A stretch of DNA of 64,000 bases from Dipodascopsis uninucleata var. uninucleata (lineage: Eukaryota > Ascomycota > Lipomycetes > Lipomycetales > Lipomycetaceae), in NCBI GenBank assembly GCA_030568195.1, contig JAJLTO010000011.1, positions 372,001 through 436,000 on the forward strand, read 5' to 3'. Positions 1 to 10,801 of this stretch are shown in pieces. The first letter of the stretch is position 1, and every line of letters begins with the position of its first letter. The translations under genes and the position numbers were made by a program. The notes below the pieces were generated by a model, which was given only the letters and a program-made list of their open reading frames with translations, ran no database searches and had not been told where the DNA came from.

Positions 1-15
1 CACTGATAAAATAAA

Positions 16-1083
16 ATGTGGAACGCAATCATCTATTGTTTGGTAGCATTTCTTACGTTACCTCTCACGAGTGTGGCCTGGAGTCTAAAGGAGTCTGTCA
101 TTTCAGTAAATGAACGAGGAACTGTCTTAGAAACGGCATCGTAAGTATAATCAGATATAGTTGTTTTTTATAATTTGTATGCCGAGTAGATTGATTCTTA
201 TATGTCGTTTGCACTTTAGATTTACAAGTTCTGAGCCAGTTGTCCAGATTTTGTCTGTTCCAAGTGGAGCGACTGTCCGAGTGAAGTTTCACATTCAAAG
301 TGATCTTGCAAAAGCATCCAGTAAACCACATCAAAGTTATGTTTTATTAGAAGATACTATTACTGGGCTAGAGACAGTATTTACTGGTGAGGTTAGAGAC
401 AATGGTATCGGTAAAATTGATATTGTAAGTATATCATCATCACAATCTTCTAGCTCAAAAGCATAGTTCGAATAATAACATCTTGTTCTCATTACAGGAA
501 AATAAAATGATTCCAAGTGCTTTACTTTCAAGTGGCAATCCATTGGATGTTACTATGGTCCTTGGATCATTTGGTGAAGAACCTGGTTTGAAAGTCAAGA
601 TTGGATCTATCTTGCCGAAGACTTCATCAGCAATCCCTGCACTTCCTCTTCGATATGGACCGAAACCAAATATATTCCATACATTCAGATCCGATCCGAC
701 TTTTGTTGCTACCCCTATCGCTATGTTCTTTAGCTTCATTGTCGTTGTCTGCTTGGTAATTTTATTTGTTACTGTAAGTTATAATGCTTTGGTGGTGAAG
801 GTAAAGGACTTCTGTACTAACTTTCATCGTAATATTAAATTAGTGGTTCTTTTTGGGTGCATCTACTTCAGCATACGTCGACGCAGTTGCAGTAGAACCT
901 CTAGGCCATTTTGGCTCACTATTCTCACTCTTTTCTATCGAACTTATGTTTTTTTATTATTACAAAGGTGAAAGCATTTTTACATTGATGTCCCAGTTGG
1001 CTGTCTTGGTACCTATTGGACTCTTTTGCGGAAAACGCGCTCTTAATGAGATCAGAAATCGAAGGCAGGTTGGCAAATGGTAG
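16..1083 (+). CDS. SWP1: Oligosaccharyltransferase subunit, ribophorin II/Swp1 family
   Basis: Subunit of the ER oligosaccharyltransferase, which moves the assembled glycan from dolichol to asparagine in nascent proteins. Four exons with introns 141-219, 425-497 and 774-843 give 281 residues, close to yeast Swp1 in length. Seen: a hydrophobic N-terminal signal peptide (about 1-21), a lumenal beta-rich region, the family motif YGPKPNIFHTF at 163-173, and three C-terminal membrane segments (about 183-204, 222-241, 247-264). The junction reading VTWFFLGAS across intron 3 restores the usual end of the first membrane helix, which supports the splicing. The start is the first ATG and opens directly into the signal peptide. 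The gene converges on the F-box gene downstream. Family assignment rests on the motif plus membrane topology. Confidence 0.85.
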
Positions 1084-1384
1084 CGAGATAATGGCGCGGA
1101 TAATTAACAATATGATGAAGCTGTTTTTCGATTATAAAATGGCTATAACAAGATAAATGCGAGCCAAATAGTTCTTTTATATTAGCCGAAAATTATTGAT
1201 TGCTGAATTCTTCGTGAAATGGAGTATTTAGAGTATTCATTAGTAAAATATGATCTATTCAAACGTGTATGCACTATTTTATATATCAACAATAAAATGG
1301 GTAACATTATTCGAGAACGGACCTAATGAGAAATAAAACGCACGAAAACTAAAAGAATATTCCATAGACGGAGCTTGTACATCG
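1084..1384. other. Intergenic, convergent 3' ends
   Basis: AT-rich spacer between two converging genes. It presumably holds both 3' UTRs and polyadenylation sites (an AATAAA-like stretch lies near 1291-1296). I see no gene in it. Confidence 0.6.
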
Positions 1385-2701
1385 TTAAAATTTCAGTCCA
1401 TTAGAGGACTGTATAAGTGCGTCAATATTGACACGGCGATATGTTTTTATCCTATAGAGATCTATCCAGTAATGTGCTACTTCGTCATCAGATATAATAA
1501 AAAGCTCTGTAGTGGAAAATGTCGAATTAGTAAAATTCAATGCTGCCGTATGACCCTGAGATGACACCACTCGTGCCCCCGAAAATTCTGGATCAGTGCA
1601 TATGCGCTCCGTATGAGACAAATCATCTACGGTAAATGTGTATTCACCTCTGGGAACATTTGGATCACCTGTAAGTTTAATTGCTTCCAGTCTCGTTGGA
1701 TTGGACTGATGAAAGAGAATAAATTCCGTACCATGACTTTCATAGTCTCCAATCCATATTCCTCGGAACGGATGTGCTTTATTTGGACGCCACAATTTCT
1801 CGTCGAGTCTAGCTATAGTCTCCACAACTTCACCCATACTGACGCCAAGCAGGCCTCGATATGTGTACGTTAGCCATTTTCGTAGTCTGAAAAGATTCTT
1901 GCTGGCATCTCTTCGGTGCGACGAGTGGCCTTTAAATCCAGATAGACTTGTGTTTCTTGTGCGATCTTTAGCGGGAATGATAGATGGTGGCCAGACATTC
2001 ATAGAGGGGTATATACGTTCAGGATTTATTGCAGCCGCGTGAAAAAAGGTACTAATCATACCTCGTGGACTTGGCGGCTGTGGAATTTCACCATTTTTGT
2101 CGTATGTTACCTTTGGACCAAGTCGTATCACTGGCATTTGTGATCTCTCTAACGAAGGTCTAAAGTCTTGAACGATAACATTGGGATCCTGGGACCATAC
2201 TCTAGGAGGTTGCATGGATGAAGCCTCTCTGATGCAAAATATTTCATGGGCTTCAATCTCTCCATTCTCGAAGTTATATCGCGATACGTAAAATGATCCA
2301 AGTAGATCCTTGTCGCCATGCCAGACGCCTGGAGTAAACCAAATGTGGGGTCGTAATGCTCTGAAAAGCTCCTGGTAGGATCCATACGGCTCATGTGATA
2401 GAGGCTCATCTGGCTTTCTTGATGGACCAATTAATGGTAGACATGGTCCCATCCATAGATCATCTGTGCCGCATATAAGCTTGTTGAAGCTGCGACAAGT
2501 CATGGATGTTGACAATAAGCTCTCACCGTCGAGTATTCCTAGAACCTGCATTCTGATTTCAATCGGAATCTTCATAATCCAGCATTTGTCACTCTCAATA
2601 CCAGAATATCCTGTTGTCCCTGAAGCCACATCGCGATCCTGTTTATTGAGTTCCTCCATAGACTTCCGAATTTCAGGATTTTTGATTTCTTGGACCATCA
2701 T
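1385..2701 (-). CDS. F-box protein, FBXO31-like
   Basis: Likely substrate receptor of an SCF (Skp1-Cullin-F-box) ubiquitin ligase. A single uninterrupted frame gives 438 residues. Seen: an F-box at about 43-84 (it opens with MKIPIEIRMQVLGILDGE and ends DLWM) and a C-terminal beta domain from about 312 carrying GIWIGDYESHG and TGDPNVPRGEYTF (345-354 spans GDPNVPRGEY). Those blocks are the hallmark of the substrate-binding half of human FBXO31 and its fungal relatives. FBXO31 is known to read degrons such as cyclin D1 and C-terminally amidated proteins; whether the fungal protein shares that specificity is inference. The gene is transcribed divergently from the small membrane-protein gene at 3488. 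Confidence 0.78.
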   Translation of the reverse strand: MMVQEIKNPEIRKSMEELNKQDRDVASGTTGYSGIESDKCWIMKIPIEIRMQVLGILDGESLLSTSMTCRSFNKLICGTDDLWMGPCLPLIGPSRKPDEPLSHEPYGSYQELFRALRPHIWFTPGVWHGDKDLLGSFYVSRYNFENGEIEAHEIFCIREASSMQPPRVWSQDPNVIVQDFRPSLERSQMPVIRLGPKVTYDKNGEIPQPPSPRGMISTFFHAAAINPERIYPSMNVWPPSIIPAKDRTRNTSLSGFKGHSSHRRDASKNLFRLRKWLTYTYRGLLGVSMGEVVETIARLDEKLWRPNKAHPFRGIWIGDYESHGTEFILFHQSNPTRLEAIKLTGDPNVPRGEYTFTVDDLSHTERICTDPEFSGARVVSSQGHTAALNFTNSTFSTTELFIISDDEVAHYWIDLYRIKTYRRVNIDALIQSSNGLKF

Positions 2702-3487
2702 GATCCCTATCTGATTCGGCCCTCGTGGTGTATTACTATTCTACCTGATCTAAATAGATAACTTATTTCGTAGTTCGATCTGACTGCCACCTCCAAAAAT
2801 ATCCATATGACAGCTAGACTCTGATTAATCCATTCAGCTTGGCTATACTGCTATTGCAAACCTCGATCTTCGATAAAAATGTTCGACGACTATTCTGATC
2901 TGGCTCACTGCTAGATCCTAAGCATTATCCTTGAGTTCTTATTTTGGGAGATTTCCTACAAATTCTGTCTCTACGCCCGTTCGACTAAATTAAGGTATCT
3001 TTTGTTTCCTTGATAATTCTAGAAAAAATATTCACTATAATAATACCACTGCGAAAACACTTTGCGTGAATCAATATACCTGTGATAAAGCGGATACGCA
3101 GATAACTTAGTGGCACCTAGGATACTGCTATATTCGCACGAGCCAAATATTAACTAAGCCTCAAATCATATATCTAAACAACATTCACACCTCGAGCGCT
3201 GTCTAGAATTATCATCTGAATTCGAATTTACCGTACTATATAGCGCAAATCTCTAAGGTGCTCTACGTCTCTGTGATTGAAATACGTGAAATTTATCAAC
3301 ATCAAGAGATAGCTATAAGTGCCGCTATCACTGAAGATATTATTTTGCAACTTGCCGGAAGTACTGATCACAGTTTGATAAGATATAACGGGCGTCAAGC
3401 GAGATCGGCAGTGAAGTATACTACGTGCTGCTTTTATGGCAATTCCAGTAAAATTGGAGAATATTCTATAGAAGTTCTATTGAAATC
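2702..3487. promoter_or_regulatory. Divergent intergenic promoter region
   Basis: This 786-base spacer separates the F-box gene (leftward) from the small membrane-protein gene (rightward), so it should carry both promoters. I see no recognised element and no convincing coding. A frame at 3258-3491 has no ATG start and looks like chance. Confidence 0.4.
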
Positions 3488-3989
3488 ATGAGCTCCAAGA
3501 AAGTGACGGGCGGCAACAGAAATTCAAAGGGCGGTAAATCAGGTTTCCAACTTCCACCTATTCGATTTTCATACGATTCGAATAAATCGCAGTCTAACAC
3601 GGCTGGCGGCTCTGCTAGCAATATTCCTAATGACAAAGTTGCACCTGCGATACGATCAAAGATGATGGGGTATGTGTTGGCATTTTGAGAGTGTATAAAC
3701 CTGACAAGACTAATGGCTAGTATACAATCGATGTAGATATCGATTAATCATAATGTCACTCCCACTATTGGCTGTTACAAGTGTGTTACTATATAAACGA
3801 GGTAAGCTATTCTGATTATGAGCTTCTCAGAGCTGCAATCTTAGCGTAATTGTTTGCTATGTTGTGCGTAGTCGCTAATTCTGTACAGTTTATCTGGGTG
3901 AAACACAGCGACACCAAGAAGGATTTATAACGTCAGATGGAATTCCGATATTATATAAAGATTTAACCGAAGAAGAAAGTGAAAAGTAG
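3488..3989 (+). CDS. Small single-pass membrane protein, three exons
   Basis: Exons 3488-3669, 3737-3801 and 3889-3989 (introns 67 and 87 bases) join in phase to 115 residues. The N-terminal 60 residues are polar and Lys/Gly/Ser-rich. One membrane segment lies at about 63-79, followed by YKRVYLGETQR and an acidic C-terminus ending in ESEK. The block with membrane helix, LYKR and YLGE looks like a small conserved fungal protein, possibly mitochondrial, but I cannot name it. Evidence for the model is that all three junctions keep frame with GTATGT/GTAAGC donors and GTAG/ACAG acceptors, and that the stop falls just after the conserved-looking tail. The TPR gene follows about 360 bases downstream on the same strand. 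Confidence 0.62.
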
Positions 3990-4351
3990 GCTAGTAGATT
4001 GCTCTATAATCTTTGTAATGTTATAAAATATCTATATTAGATGGCTCTTTCGCTAGAGAATAAATGAAGTCATTTCCTACAATCTACCTGTAACTCGTAT
4101 CAACTGCTTCCTTCACAACTGTTTGGATACATTATTTATGTACATAAATACCATAAAATAGAAATCTTGTGATTTATTTTGAGTGGACTGCATGGCTGTA
4201 TTATTTTGAGCTGAGCTGTCTAGTTATGTATTCGCTTGTGAATTGGCAATTACAATACTCCCAAACTTTTCTCAATACTTCACTCATTACTGAGGGCGTT
4301 ATCGAGATATTCGATATTTCACTGTACAACTAGTATAAGTTAGTAATCAGT
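3990..4351. other. Intergenic spacer
   Basis: AT-rich stretch between two co-directional genes, carrying the 3' UTR of one and the promoter/5' UTR of the next. I see no gene or clear element in it. Confidence 0.5.
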
Positions 4352-6152
4352 ATGCCTCCAAGTCGGATGCCAAAAAAGGCTCAACAAGTGTCTAAGCAAT
4401 CAAAGAAGAAACAGCTTAAAAAATTTAATCCGGAGACTGAAGACGAGTTCCTTTTCGTCGGATCTTCAGAGGAAGAACATGGTGATAGGTGGATGACTGG
4501 AGATCCAGATAAGGTATGCCTTTGCTGAACTACACGGTATATTTATTAAAGGATAGTTGGAAAAAGTTTATGTTAATTTATATTTCTTGTAATAGGCTCA
4601 TAGATTTTATCAGAGAGCACTCGAGTGCTACGACATATGCCTGCAAAGATATCCTAACTCATTCGATGCAGCTTATAATAAGTGCCGTCTTGAATTTCAC
4701 ATTTATCAGTTGTTCTATAATCGGACCTTGCTTAGTTCTTCGACAGCTGGAACTGATCATCCTTCGACTACTACCGCGAAGCGAAAAGATAAGACAGATA
4801 TACTTACAAAAATTTTAACGGATCATGAACATGCAGCTCAGCTTGTATCCAAATTACCAGGTGGACAAGTTGGTTCAGATTTGATATTCAATGCTGCTCA
4901 AGTCAAACTATCCATTGCAGAAGAGCAGTATAGCCGAGAAATTTATCTAGAAGCATACAATCTATTTAATAGGGCATGGGACATACAGGTTGAAGAGCTC
5001 GGTAAGCTCGAGATGGAATTAACTGACTCTCTTGTAGTGGAATCCGCTGATTCCTCTAACAATGTTATCGAAAATACTACTGACTCTAAAATGAATGATG
5101 AAGAAGGAAGCAAGGAAAATGAGAGCGGAGAATATGCAACTTTGATAGAGCCAACTACTTACACGTCTCTTCTTGAAACAGCAACTGCGCAGCTTACCTG
5201 TTTAATTCCGATATATACTATTTCAATGTCATTTCTGCAACCCGAAGTTTGTGCTGACAAAAAGCTGATAGAACTAGGAATGACAGCAATGCAACGTATT
5301 GCTGCACTATTTGAACTTAGTGAATCGTTGGATATTGATGAAAGCGATCTGAATGATACAGCTTTGGTAGTAACTCGTTACATTGCAGTATCTGGATATC
5401 CTTTTGATCTGTCGTCTTATAATCAATCACCAGTTGGTAATATTGATAGATTAAATGCGGTATGGTCTCCAGGTTTAGATCTTAAATTTCTTGACTTTGC
5501 TATAGAGATCAGCGTACCAGAAAGCCTTCTTTCGAAAGATATACAATTAACAAACCCTACTATAAGATCTATTATAGAGCATCTTTCAATTATGTCAAAG
5601 GAAAGACACTTGGCCCAGGCTGACATGCTCACTCAGTTTGGACTTTTGACTGCTAGTTCGAGTCCCGAAAATGCATGGAAAGCACTATCGTTTGCTGGAA
5701 AGGCTCTATCATCTGCTCTGGAGTGCTTACTGAGGCCACCAAAATCAATACCGCAGATGGTTATAGGCTCTGATTCGCTCCCTACCAATAAACTTGCACA
5801 AATGCAAATATGGATTTCTCGAGGTGACACTGAGGTTCTACGAAGTAACCTAGCACCATTGTATGAGCCTGCAGAAAGGAATTACAACATTTTACGTAAG
5901 AATGGAGAGACATATTATCGCAATGCGGCCAAAATTGGCCGAAGCATGTCAACGATAGATCCAGAGATTCGTGATGCTATTATTGAGGCTGAAGTCAAGT
6001 GTGGCATCATAGCCAAAAATGGAAACGATGTTGTTAGAAAAGGTGGGAGTACGAGATGGAGAGAAATACTGGCAGAAGCAATTGAGGATGGACTTTTCAC
6101 GGAATCTGAAATTAATAGTGTAGTAGAAGAAGGTGTGACTGAATTGAGCTGA
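4352..6152 (+). CDS. Fungal TPR-repeat protein
   Basis: Two exons (4352-4513 and 4596-6152; 82-base intron) give 572 residues. Seen: a basic N-terminus, then EEEHGDRWMTGDPDKAHRFY across the splice, followed by a TPR-like helix pair and a helical body containing AEEQYSREIYLEAYNLFNRAW. An acidic, low-complexity insert lies at about 180-210. The pattern matches a fungal tetratricopeptide protein family of uncertain role; I recall no characterised member well enough to assign a function. TPR solenoids usually act as protein-binding scaffolds or chaperones. The first ATG gives a continuous frame into the conserved DRW block. The gene ends 67 bases before the end of the converging PPM1 gene. Confidence 0.72.
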
Positions 6153-6219
6153 TTCAGCCATCAGCTATGTGATCTTATGCCCTGAAAGGACTTGCATGTA
6201 TATGAATAAAAAGTTATTA

Positions 6220-7423
6220 TCAAAATCTGAGCTGATAACTAATCGAATCCCATGATGAGAATATAGACTCGTCAGACGAAATTGAAGCCCAGTATACACC
6301 ATAATGTTTTGCAAGTAAGTCGAATTCCTCACGCTCGTCTAAAAGTTCTAGAGAATCAAGCCGCTGGAGTTCCTTTACATCATTCCACTTATCATGAATA
6401 AAAAGGACGTCCGCAGCAGATGCATTATTAAATCCGAGTCTCTTTAGTCGTGTGATTTGAGACTGTAGCGTAGGATACGCCATCAAAGCAGGAATCGAGA
6501 TTCCGCGAGCAGCAAGGTTTTGAACCATGACTCTGCCAAACTGGTCATCATTACCAAATGGCTCATACGATATAATACCCAATGCGGGTGCATCTTTAAA
6601 CGCAGATACAAAGGATTTGATTATGTCATCGCTTAGGTCTGGCTCTAGATAGCAGAGACAGCATTCTGAAAGAATCAGAGTTGGTAAATTTTTATCAATA
6701 TTAGAGAGCGCGAGAACAGCCTCAGGCGTAATGAGCGACCTTAGATCGAGACCATGCAAAGTATAAGAATCGGACATTATAGCCGTTTCTGCTGACTTAT
6801 TGCATATGTTACTTGATGTCCTTCCATTATCAGATCGCAGAGGGAATAAACGTGATTTCGAGATATCCTTTCCTGATGCTTGCGGTGCAGCTCCCGGAGT
6901 TTGTGTTTCCGGAATATTATAGCTGATTCCAGACGACATAGTACCACCAACATTAGTTACCGACAAAGCTGTGTTAAGTTCCGGAGTTCTGTATATGGTT
7001 GATGCTTTGTCTCGAGCGGTTCCTATAAAATCTATTTCATGGTACACGACATCTGGTCCCAGACGTGGGACATAATGAAATGGTCTTGTGTCAGAGCCAG
7101 CTCCAAGTGAGATTATTTGTTTCCTTTGGTTTACTCCTCGGTCATTAAATAAAAAGGCTTCGATTAGCCGTGATAGCGCACTTACGCGGACATAAGTACC
7201 TTTATGCTATACTATTAGCAAGTCAAACATATGCAGCAATTTTATAGCCAGAGTCCGACATACCACGATTGATCAGCGGCAACTTTCGAACATCCTGAGG
7301 ATCTAACTTTGGCGACAAGAAAAACTTCAGGAGATCATCTTTAAAGTAGCCTGCTTTTTCAGCAGAGAATTTTGTTAATAGAGCATCCGAGTCGGTGGCC
7401 CGGATCACCTTATTCTTAGACAT
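6220..7423 (-). CDS. PPM1: Leucine carboxyl methyltransferase (PP2A methyltransferase) Ppm1/LCMT1
   Basis: Transfers a methyl group from S-adenosylmethionine to the C-terminal leucine carboxylate of the PP2A catalytic subunit, which controls holoenzyme assembly in the cytosol. Two exons (7423-7264, then 7199-6220; 64-base intron) give 379 residues. Seen: TDSDALLTKFSAEKAGYF near the N-terminus, INRGTYVRVSAL across the splice, the SAM-binding motif LGAGSDTRPF at 85-94, YHEIDF just after it, and LSECCLCYLEP further on. All are in the order expected for this family. A serine-rich insert lies between the SAM motif and the later blocks. The length is slightly above yeast Ppm1. The junction restores the strongly conserved RGTYVR block, so the intron call is firm. 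Confidence 0.92.
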
Positions 7424-8140
7424 TCGAGTAGTCTGATTTCACAAGTTCTACTATATTATTCCTATATTGGTTTACGTCTGAAGAGCATTCTCTCTCCCTT
7501 TTCAACGCACTCTGACCAACAATGAATTACAAACGCTACGTGTATGCGTATATGGTATATATCAATACTAGAGTGACGTATATGCCGTACAATACTCGTT
7601 ATGGATATTATTAGTTTCTGCACTCAAATAATAGTATTAATAGAAATATTGATCACACCGGCATTACTAGTCTAGACACCGTAATCAGAGTCTTAATTAT
7701 TCAGTTTATCACAGCTGACGAGAGTCTTCGTCTGCCAGGTTTCTGAGTTGGATTAATTGATCCAAACCCAAGATCAGCGGTAATGTCTTCAAGATTAGTA
7801 AGCGAAATGCACGTAAGAGGCCGTCTCAAATATAGTTTACTCTCGCAGCTCTAAAGCGGAACTTGGGACATCTGTAAAAAGAGTTAATACTCCATATAAT
7901 TATTACATGGGAGGTAATTATTTCAATTAGATTTCATTTTGTAAAGCTTTTATCATATGCTACAATGGTTAAATATTATTATGTTAAAAAAGATAGTAAT
8001 TATGTCAGCTACACTAAGCTTATTAAGTGAATATGGATATACAACTTTGGTATCATACAAAAAATAGTTACAAATGCCCTCCAAAATAAAACCGTACAAT
8101 GCAAACAACAATGATGAATGTAGATAATAACTTTTTCGTA
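7424..8140. other. Intergenic spacer
   Basis: A 717-base AT-rich stretch holding the PPM1 promoter (leftward gene) and the 3' flank of the Ecm13-like gene. I see no coding or recognised element. Confidence 0.5.
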
Positions 8141-9193
8141 TTATAACTCCTTAAGACGCGGCAGAAAGAGTAATGTCTCAGATCGACTCGGATTGTATGA
8201 CGATTGTGGGTGGCAGTTCAAAGAGCGGCCAAACAAAAGAGAAGGAGTCGGCGAGCAAGATAATGACCTCTGCACACTAGCGAGGTAAGCTTGCAATCTA
8301 GAACCGCTCTGCGAACGTTCCTCTGGCTCATAGTCTTCAACTTCATCTTCAGATGACGAGCTAACGTACGTTAATGGCGGTAATACAGTTGAACCAGACT
8401 CTTGACTATCGTCTTCTTGAAGATCTGAGGAGTGTGAAGACACCCTAGTTAACACTAGATCGTTAATGCTTTCTTCTTGATATTCTGTCTGCTCCCCTCG
8501 GTCATCATCTTCATTCTCATTCTCACTATATCGGTGAATATTTGCTGCTTCGTAGAGGGTCATGTATTCATCATCAGAATCAGAATCGTACTCGACTTCA
8601 TAATCATCATAATTTTCTTTATAATCATCTTCTTCATCAGAGGTATATGCCGAATCGGCATCGACGTAATATTCCTGTCTCTTAGCGGGTTTTGAGTCAA
8701 AAGTAACGTGCGCTTCATGTGAGGCTGAAGCTTTCTGAGGAGTTTTAATTTCTTTTCCATATAACTCAGATCTTATCTGAGTTAGCAAATAGTTTTCATG
8801 ACTCTCAAAGTCATAATCATCATCATCAGAGCCAGATGAGCATGTTGAACAGCTGTCACTGTCACTATCAATATTATCTTCATAATCTTCATATTCGCGA
8901 CCATCGTTCTTATCGCGGGTTTGAAGCTCGCTGTAGGATGTGTTCTTATGGATGATGGGTCCACCTGGAGTCGCCTGGCTTTGACTGACAGGAGTAGTGC
9001 GCTTGGCACTACTGTTCATTAGATGATCCATGACAGAGTCAAGGAGATTTGCGTGTGAAACAAGAATTCTCAGATTATAATCTGCTTTGTTGACTTCTTT
9101 TGTGAGCTTTGAGCGCGCAGCGTTCGCTAGCCAGTACGAGTCGACGTATGTCGAGGATGGGCTGGTGGGCCTAGACGCTTTTAGTGTTCCCAT
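8141..9193 (-). CDS. Ecm13-like acidic fungal protein
   Basis: A single frame of 350 residues. The N-terminal 60 residues contain WLANAARSKLTKEVNKADY and NLRILVSHANLLDSVMDHL, a block I associate with the fungus-specific Ecm13/YJR115W family of unknown biochemical role. The rest is disordered, with acidic Asp/Glu/Ser tracts (about 100-130 and 180-260) and a serine-rich tail. Bias of this kind makes low-level similarity unreliable, so the family call rests only on the N-terminal block. The ATG at 9193 precedes that block by about 20 residues, as expected. The reverse strand has long frames here because acidic codons read back as open sequence; those are shadows. Confidence 0.6.
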   Translation of the reverse strand: MGTLKASRPTSPSSTYVDSYWLANAARSKLTKEVNKADYNLRILVSHANLLDSVMDHLMNSSAKRTTPVSQSQATPGGPIIHKNTSYSELQTRDKNDGREYEDYEDNIDSDSDSCSTCSSGSDDDDYDFESHENYLLTQIRSELYGKEIKTPQKASASHEAHVTFDSKPAKRQEYYVDADSAYTSDEEDDYKENYDDYEVEYDSDSDDEYMTLYEAANIHRYSENENEDDDRGEQTEYQEESINDLVLTRVSSHSSDLQEDDSQESGSTVLPPLTYVSSSSEDEVEDYEPEERSQSGSRLQAYLASVQRSLSCSPTPSLLFGRSLNCHPQSSYNPSRSETLLFLPRLKEL

Positions 9194-10801
9194 AGTCAGT
9201 GGAGCTAATAATCTCTAATGGTCATAGAAGAGATAAAGTATTATTAGAGAATAGTATTCCAGGATAATGAAATGATCTAGTTAGAATTACTTCTAGGGAA
9301 GGGCGGAGCCTTCTTTTTTAAATAATTTCGCAGCAGCGACATGAAGCGGACTTACGGTAAGAATCGCTTGTACGGCGTATATGCTTAGTAGCAAGGCTTA
9401 CTATTCTTCGGTGTCACGAATGTCCGCTCAGTTCCTTTTAGTAAGTCCGCGCCGATTAGAGTTTTGCATTAGTCATATTAGTCTTAGTAATTAGTTCCGC
9501 GTAATACTTGGCTCGGATCGGATTTAATGAGTTCTTACAGTAGAACGTGCGAGATTATTAGTCAGATATACTGTCACAACAGCCAAAGCAGAAAGGAAGA
9601 GCTTGCACGGCCACGGGTTAAGGGCAATTACCTACAGTCTAGGTCACCCGCCACAGTATCAGAACGTTCTCGTTTTACGGGCGACAGTATCTTACATCCG
9701 AGAATGAGCATGCAAGCCACAGTGTTCCATTTTGGCCGTGAACCTTGTTAGTGGCTCCCATAGTAGCAAACTATTGCCCCGACATCGGGCTTGACGGACT
9801 CCCCGGAACTATTGCAGGACGCAGTAGAAAATCCGAGTTAATGGTTGGGAGAATGGTACACCATCGCGAAACGTTTCGTGCGTCGGATCGCGTGCATGCT
9901 ATGCATACAGTACACGGTATTACACTCGCAAATCTATATAGCATATGACAGTTCTGGCCTTCTCAGTCTACAGATACAGTTATAATTCCACTAGAGTCTA
10001 TCCCATATAGCTTGCTGTCCTCTGCTGATCCCTATTGTCTGAAAACAGCCGCTCATGAGAGCCGCATAAAAACAGGTGCAGCTCTTCTCTGCTCATCTAT
10101 TTTATTTGCCGCGCACTATGAGGCTCACAGATAGCCACACATATACGCCACACACACTTCGCGCGAAAGAAGTCCTGTGTGAAGAGGACATGGGAACGAC
10201 GATGGTTTCGTGCGAGAAACACTGCACCGAAAACTTAATAGGTATGACGACATTTCATGCTCTCGAACAGTAATTTACCCTACATAAGCTTACAAATTGT
10301 TCTATTACTCATGGAGAGAAACTAGGACGCAATATTATGGGAATTAATGAGACAAACCAAAGAATGAGATTGACGGTTGAGTCAATATATGGTTGTCAAG
10401 CAAAGAATAGCACCAAGACGTCACCAGGAGATCTTCCATGTAAATATCTACGGCAAGCACCAGTGGTGCGGCGTTACTTTAAAGCACACTGTTATTCAGC
10501 CTCCAGAATTACATACTTTACATAATCACCGATGACACGACAGTAGTCCCTGTCGTTAAAGGTGTCTACTTGTAATAAACCACAGCTACGACTCATCTCT
10601 GATTTTCACTAGTTCTTATTATGTTAACTATTACATAGTAGCCAATTAAATATTATCTAAAACGACCACTTGGCCGCAGCCAATTGCATAGAACTGACTT
10701 CAGATATACATACTATATAAGGCCAAAAAAATTGAAATAAACTCCAAATATGTGCCAGAGACAAAAATTAATAGAAATGCAGACAACATCAGCGTTCGCA
10801 C
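9194..10801. other. 1.6 kb without a firm gene; contains a GC-richer island
   Basis: The region holds the promoter of the Ecm13-like gene and the 3' flank of the oxygenase gene. By my count 157 of 300 bases at 9601-9900 are G or C, well above neighbouring spacers. Short frames (9527-9751, 9745-9948, 10076-10273, 10337-10525) lack similarity to anything I know and overlap each other. It could hold a non-coding RNA or a decayed gene; I cannot tell which. Confidence 0.4.

Noticed and set aside
3258-3491. A 77-codon rightward frame upstream of the small membrane-protein gene
   Set aside because: It has no ATG start, overlaps the real start of the next gene in another frame, and shows no domain.
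8477-9009. Long frames on both strands opposite the Ecm13-like gene
   Set aside because: They are shadows of acidic low-complexity codons (GAT/GAA repeats read in other frames), giving Ile/Phe- or Met-rich nonsense.
9527-10525. Chain of four 62-74 codon frames as a possible gene
   Set aside because: Frames overlap, do not join in phase with good splice signals, and have no recognisable domain; only the composition is notable.
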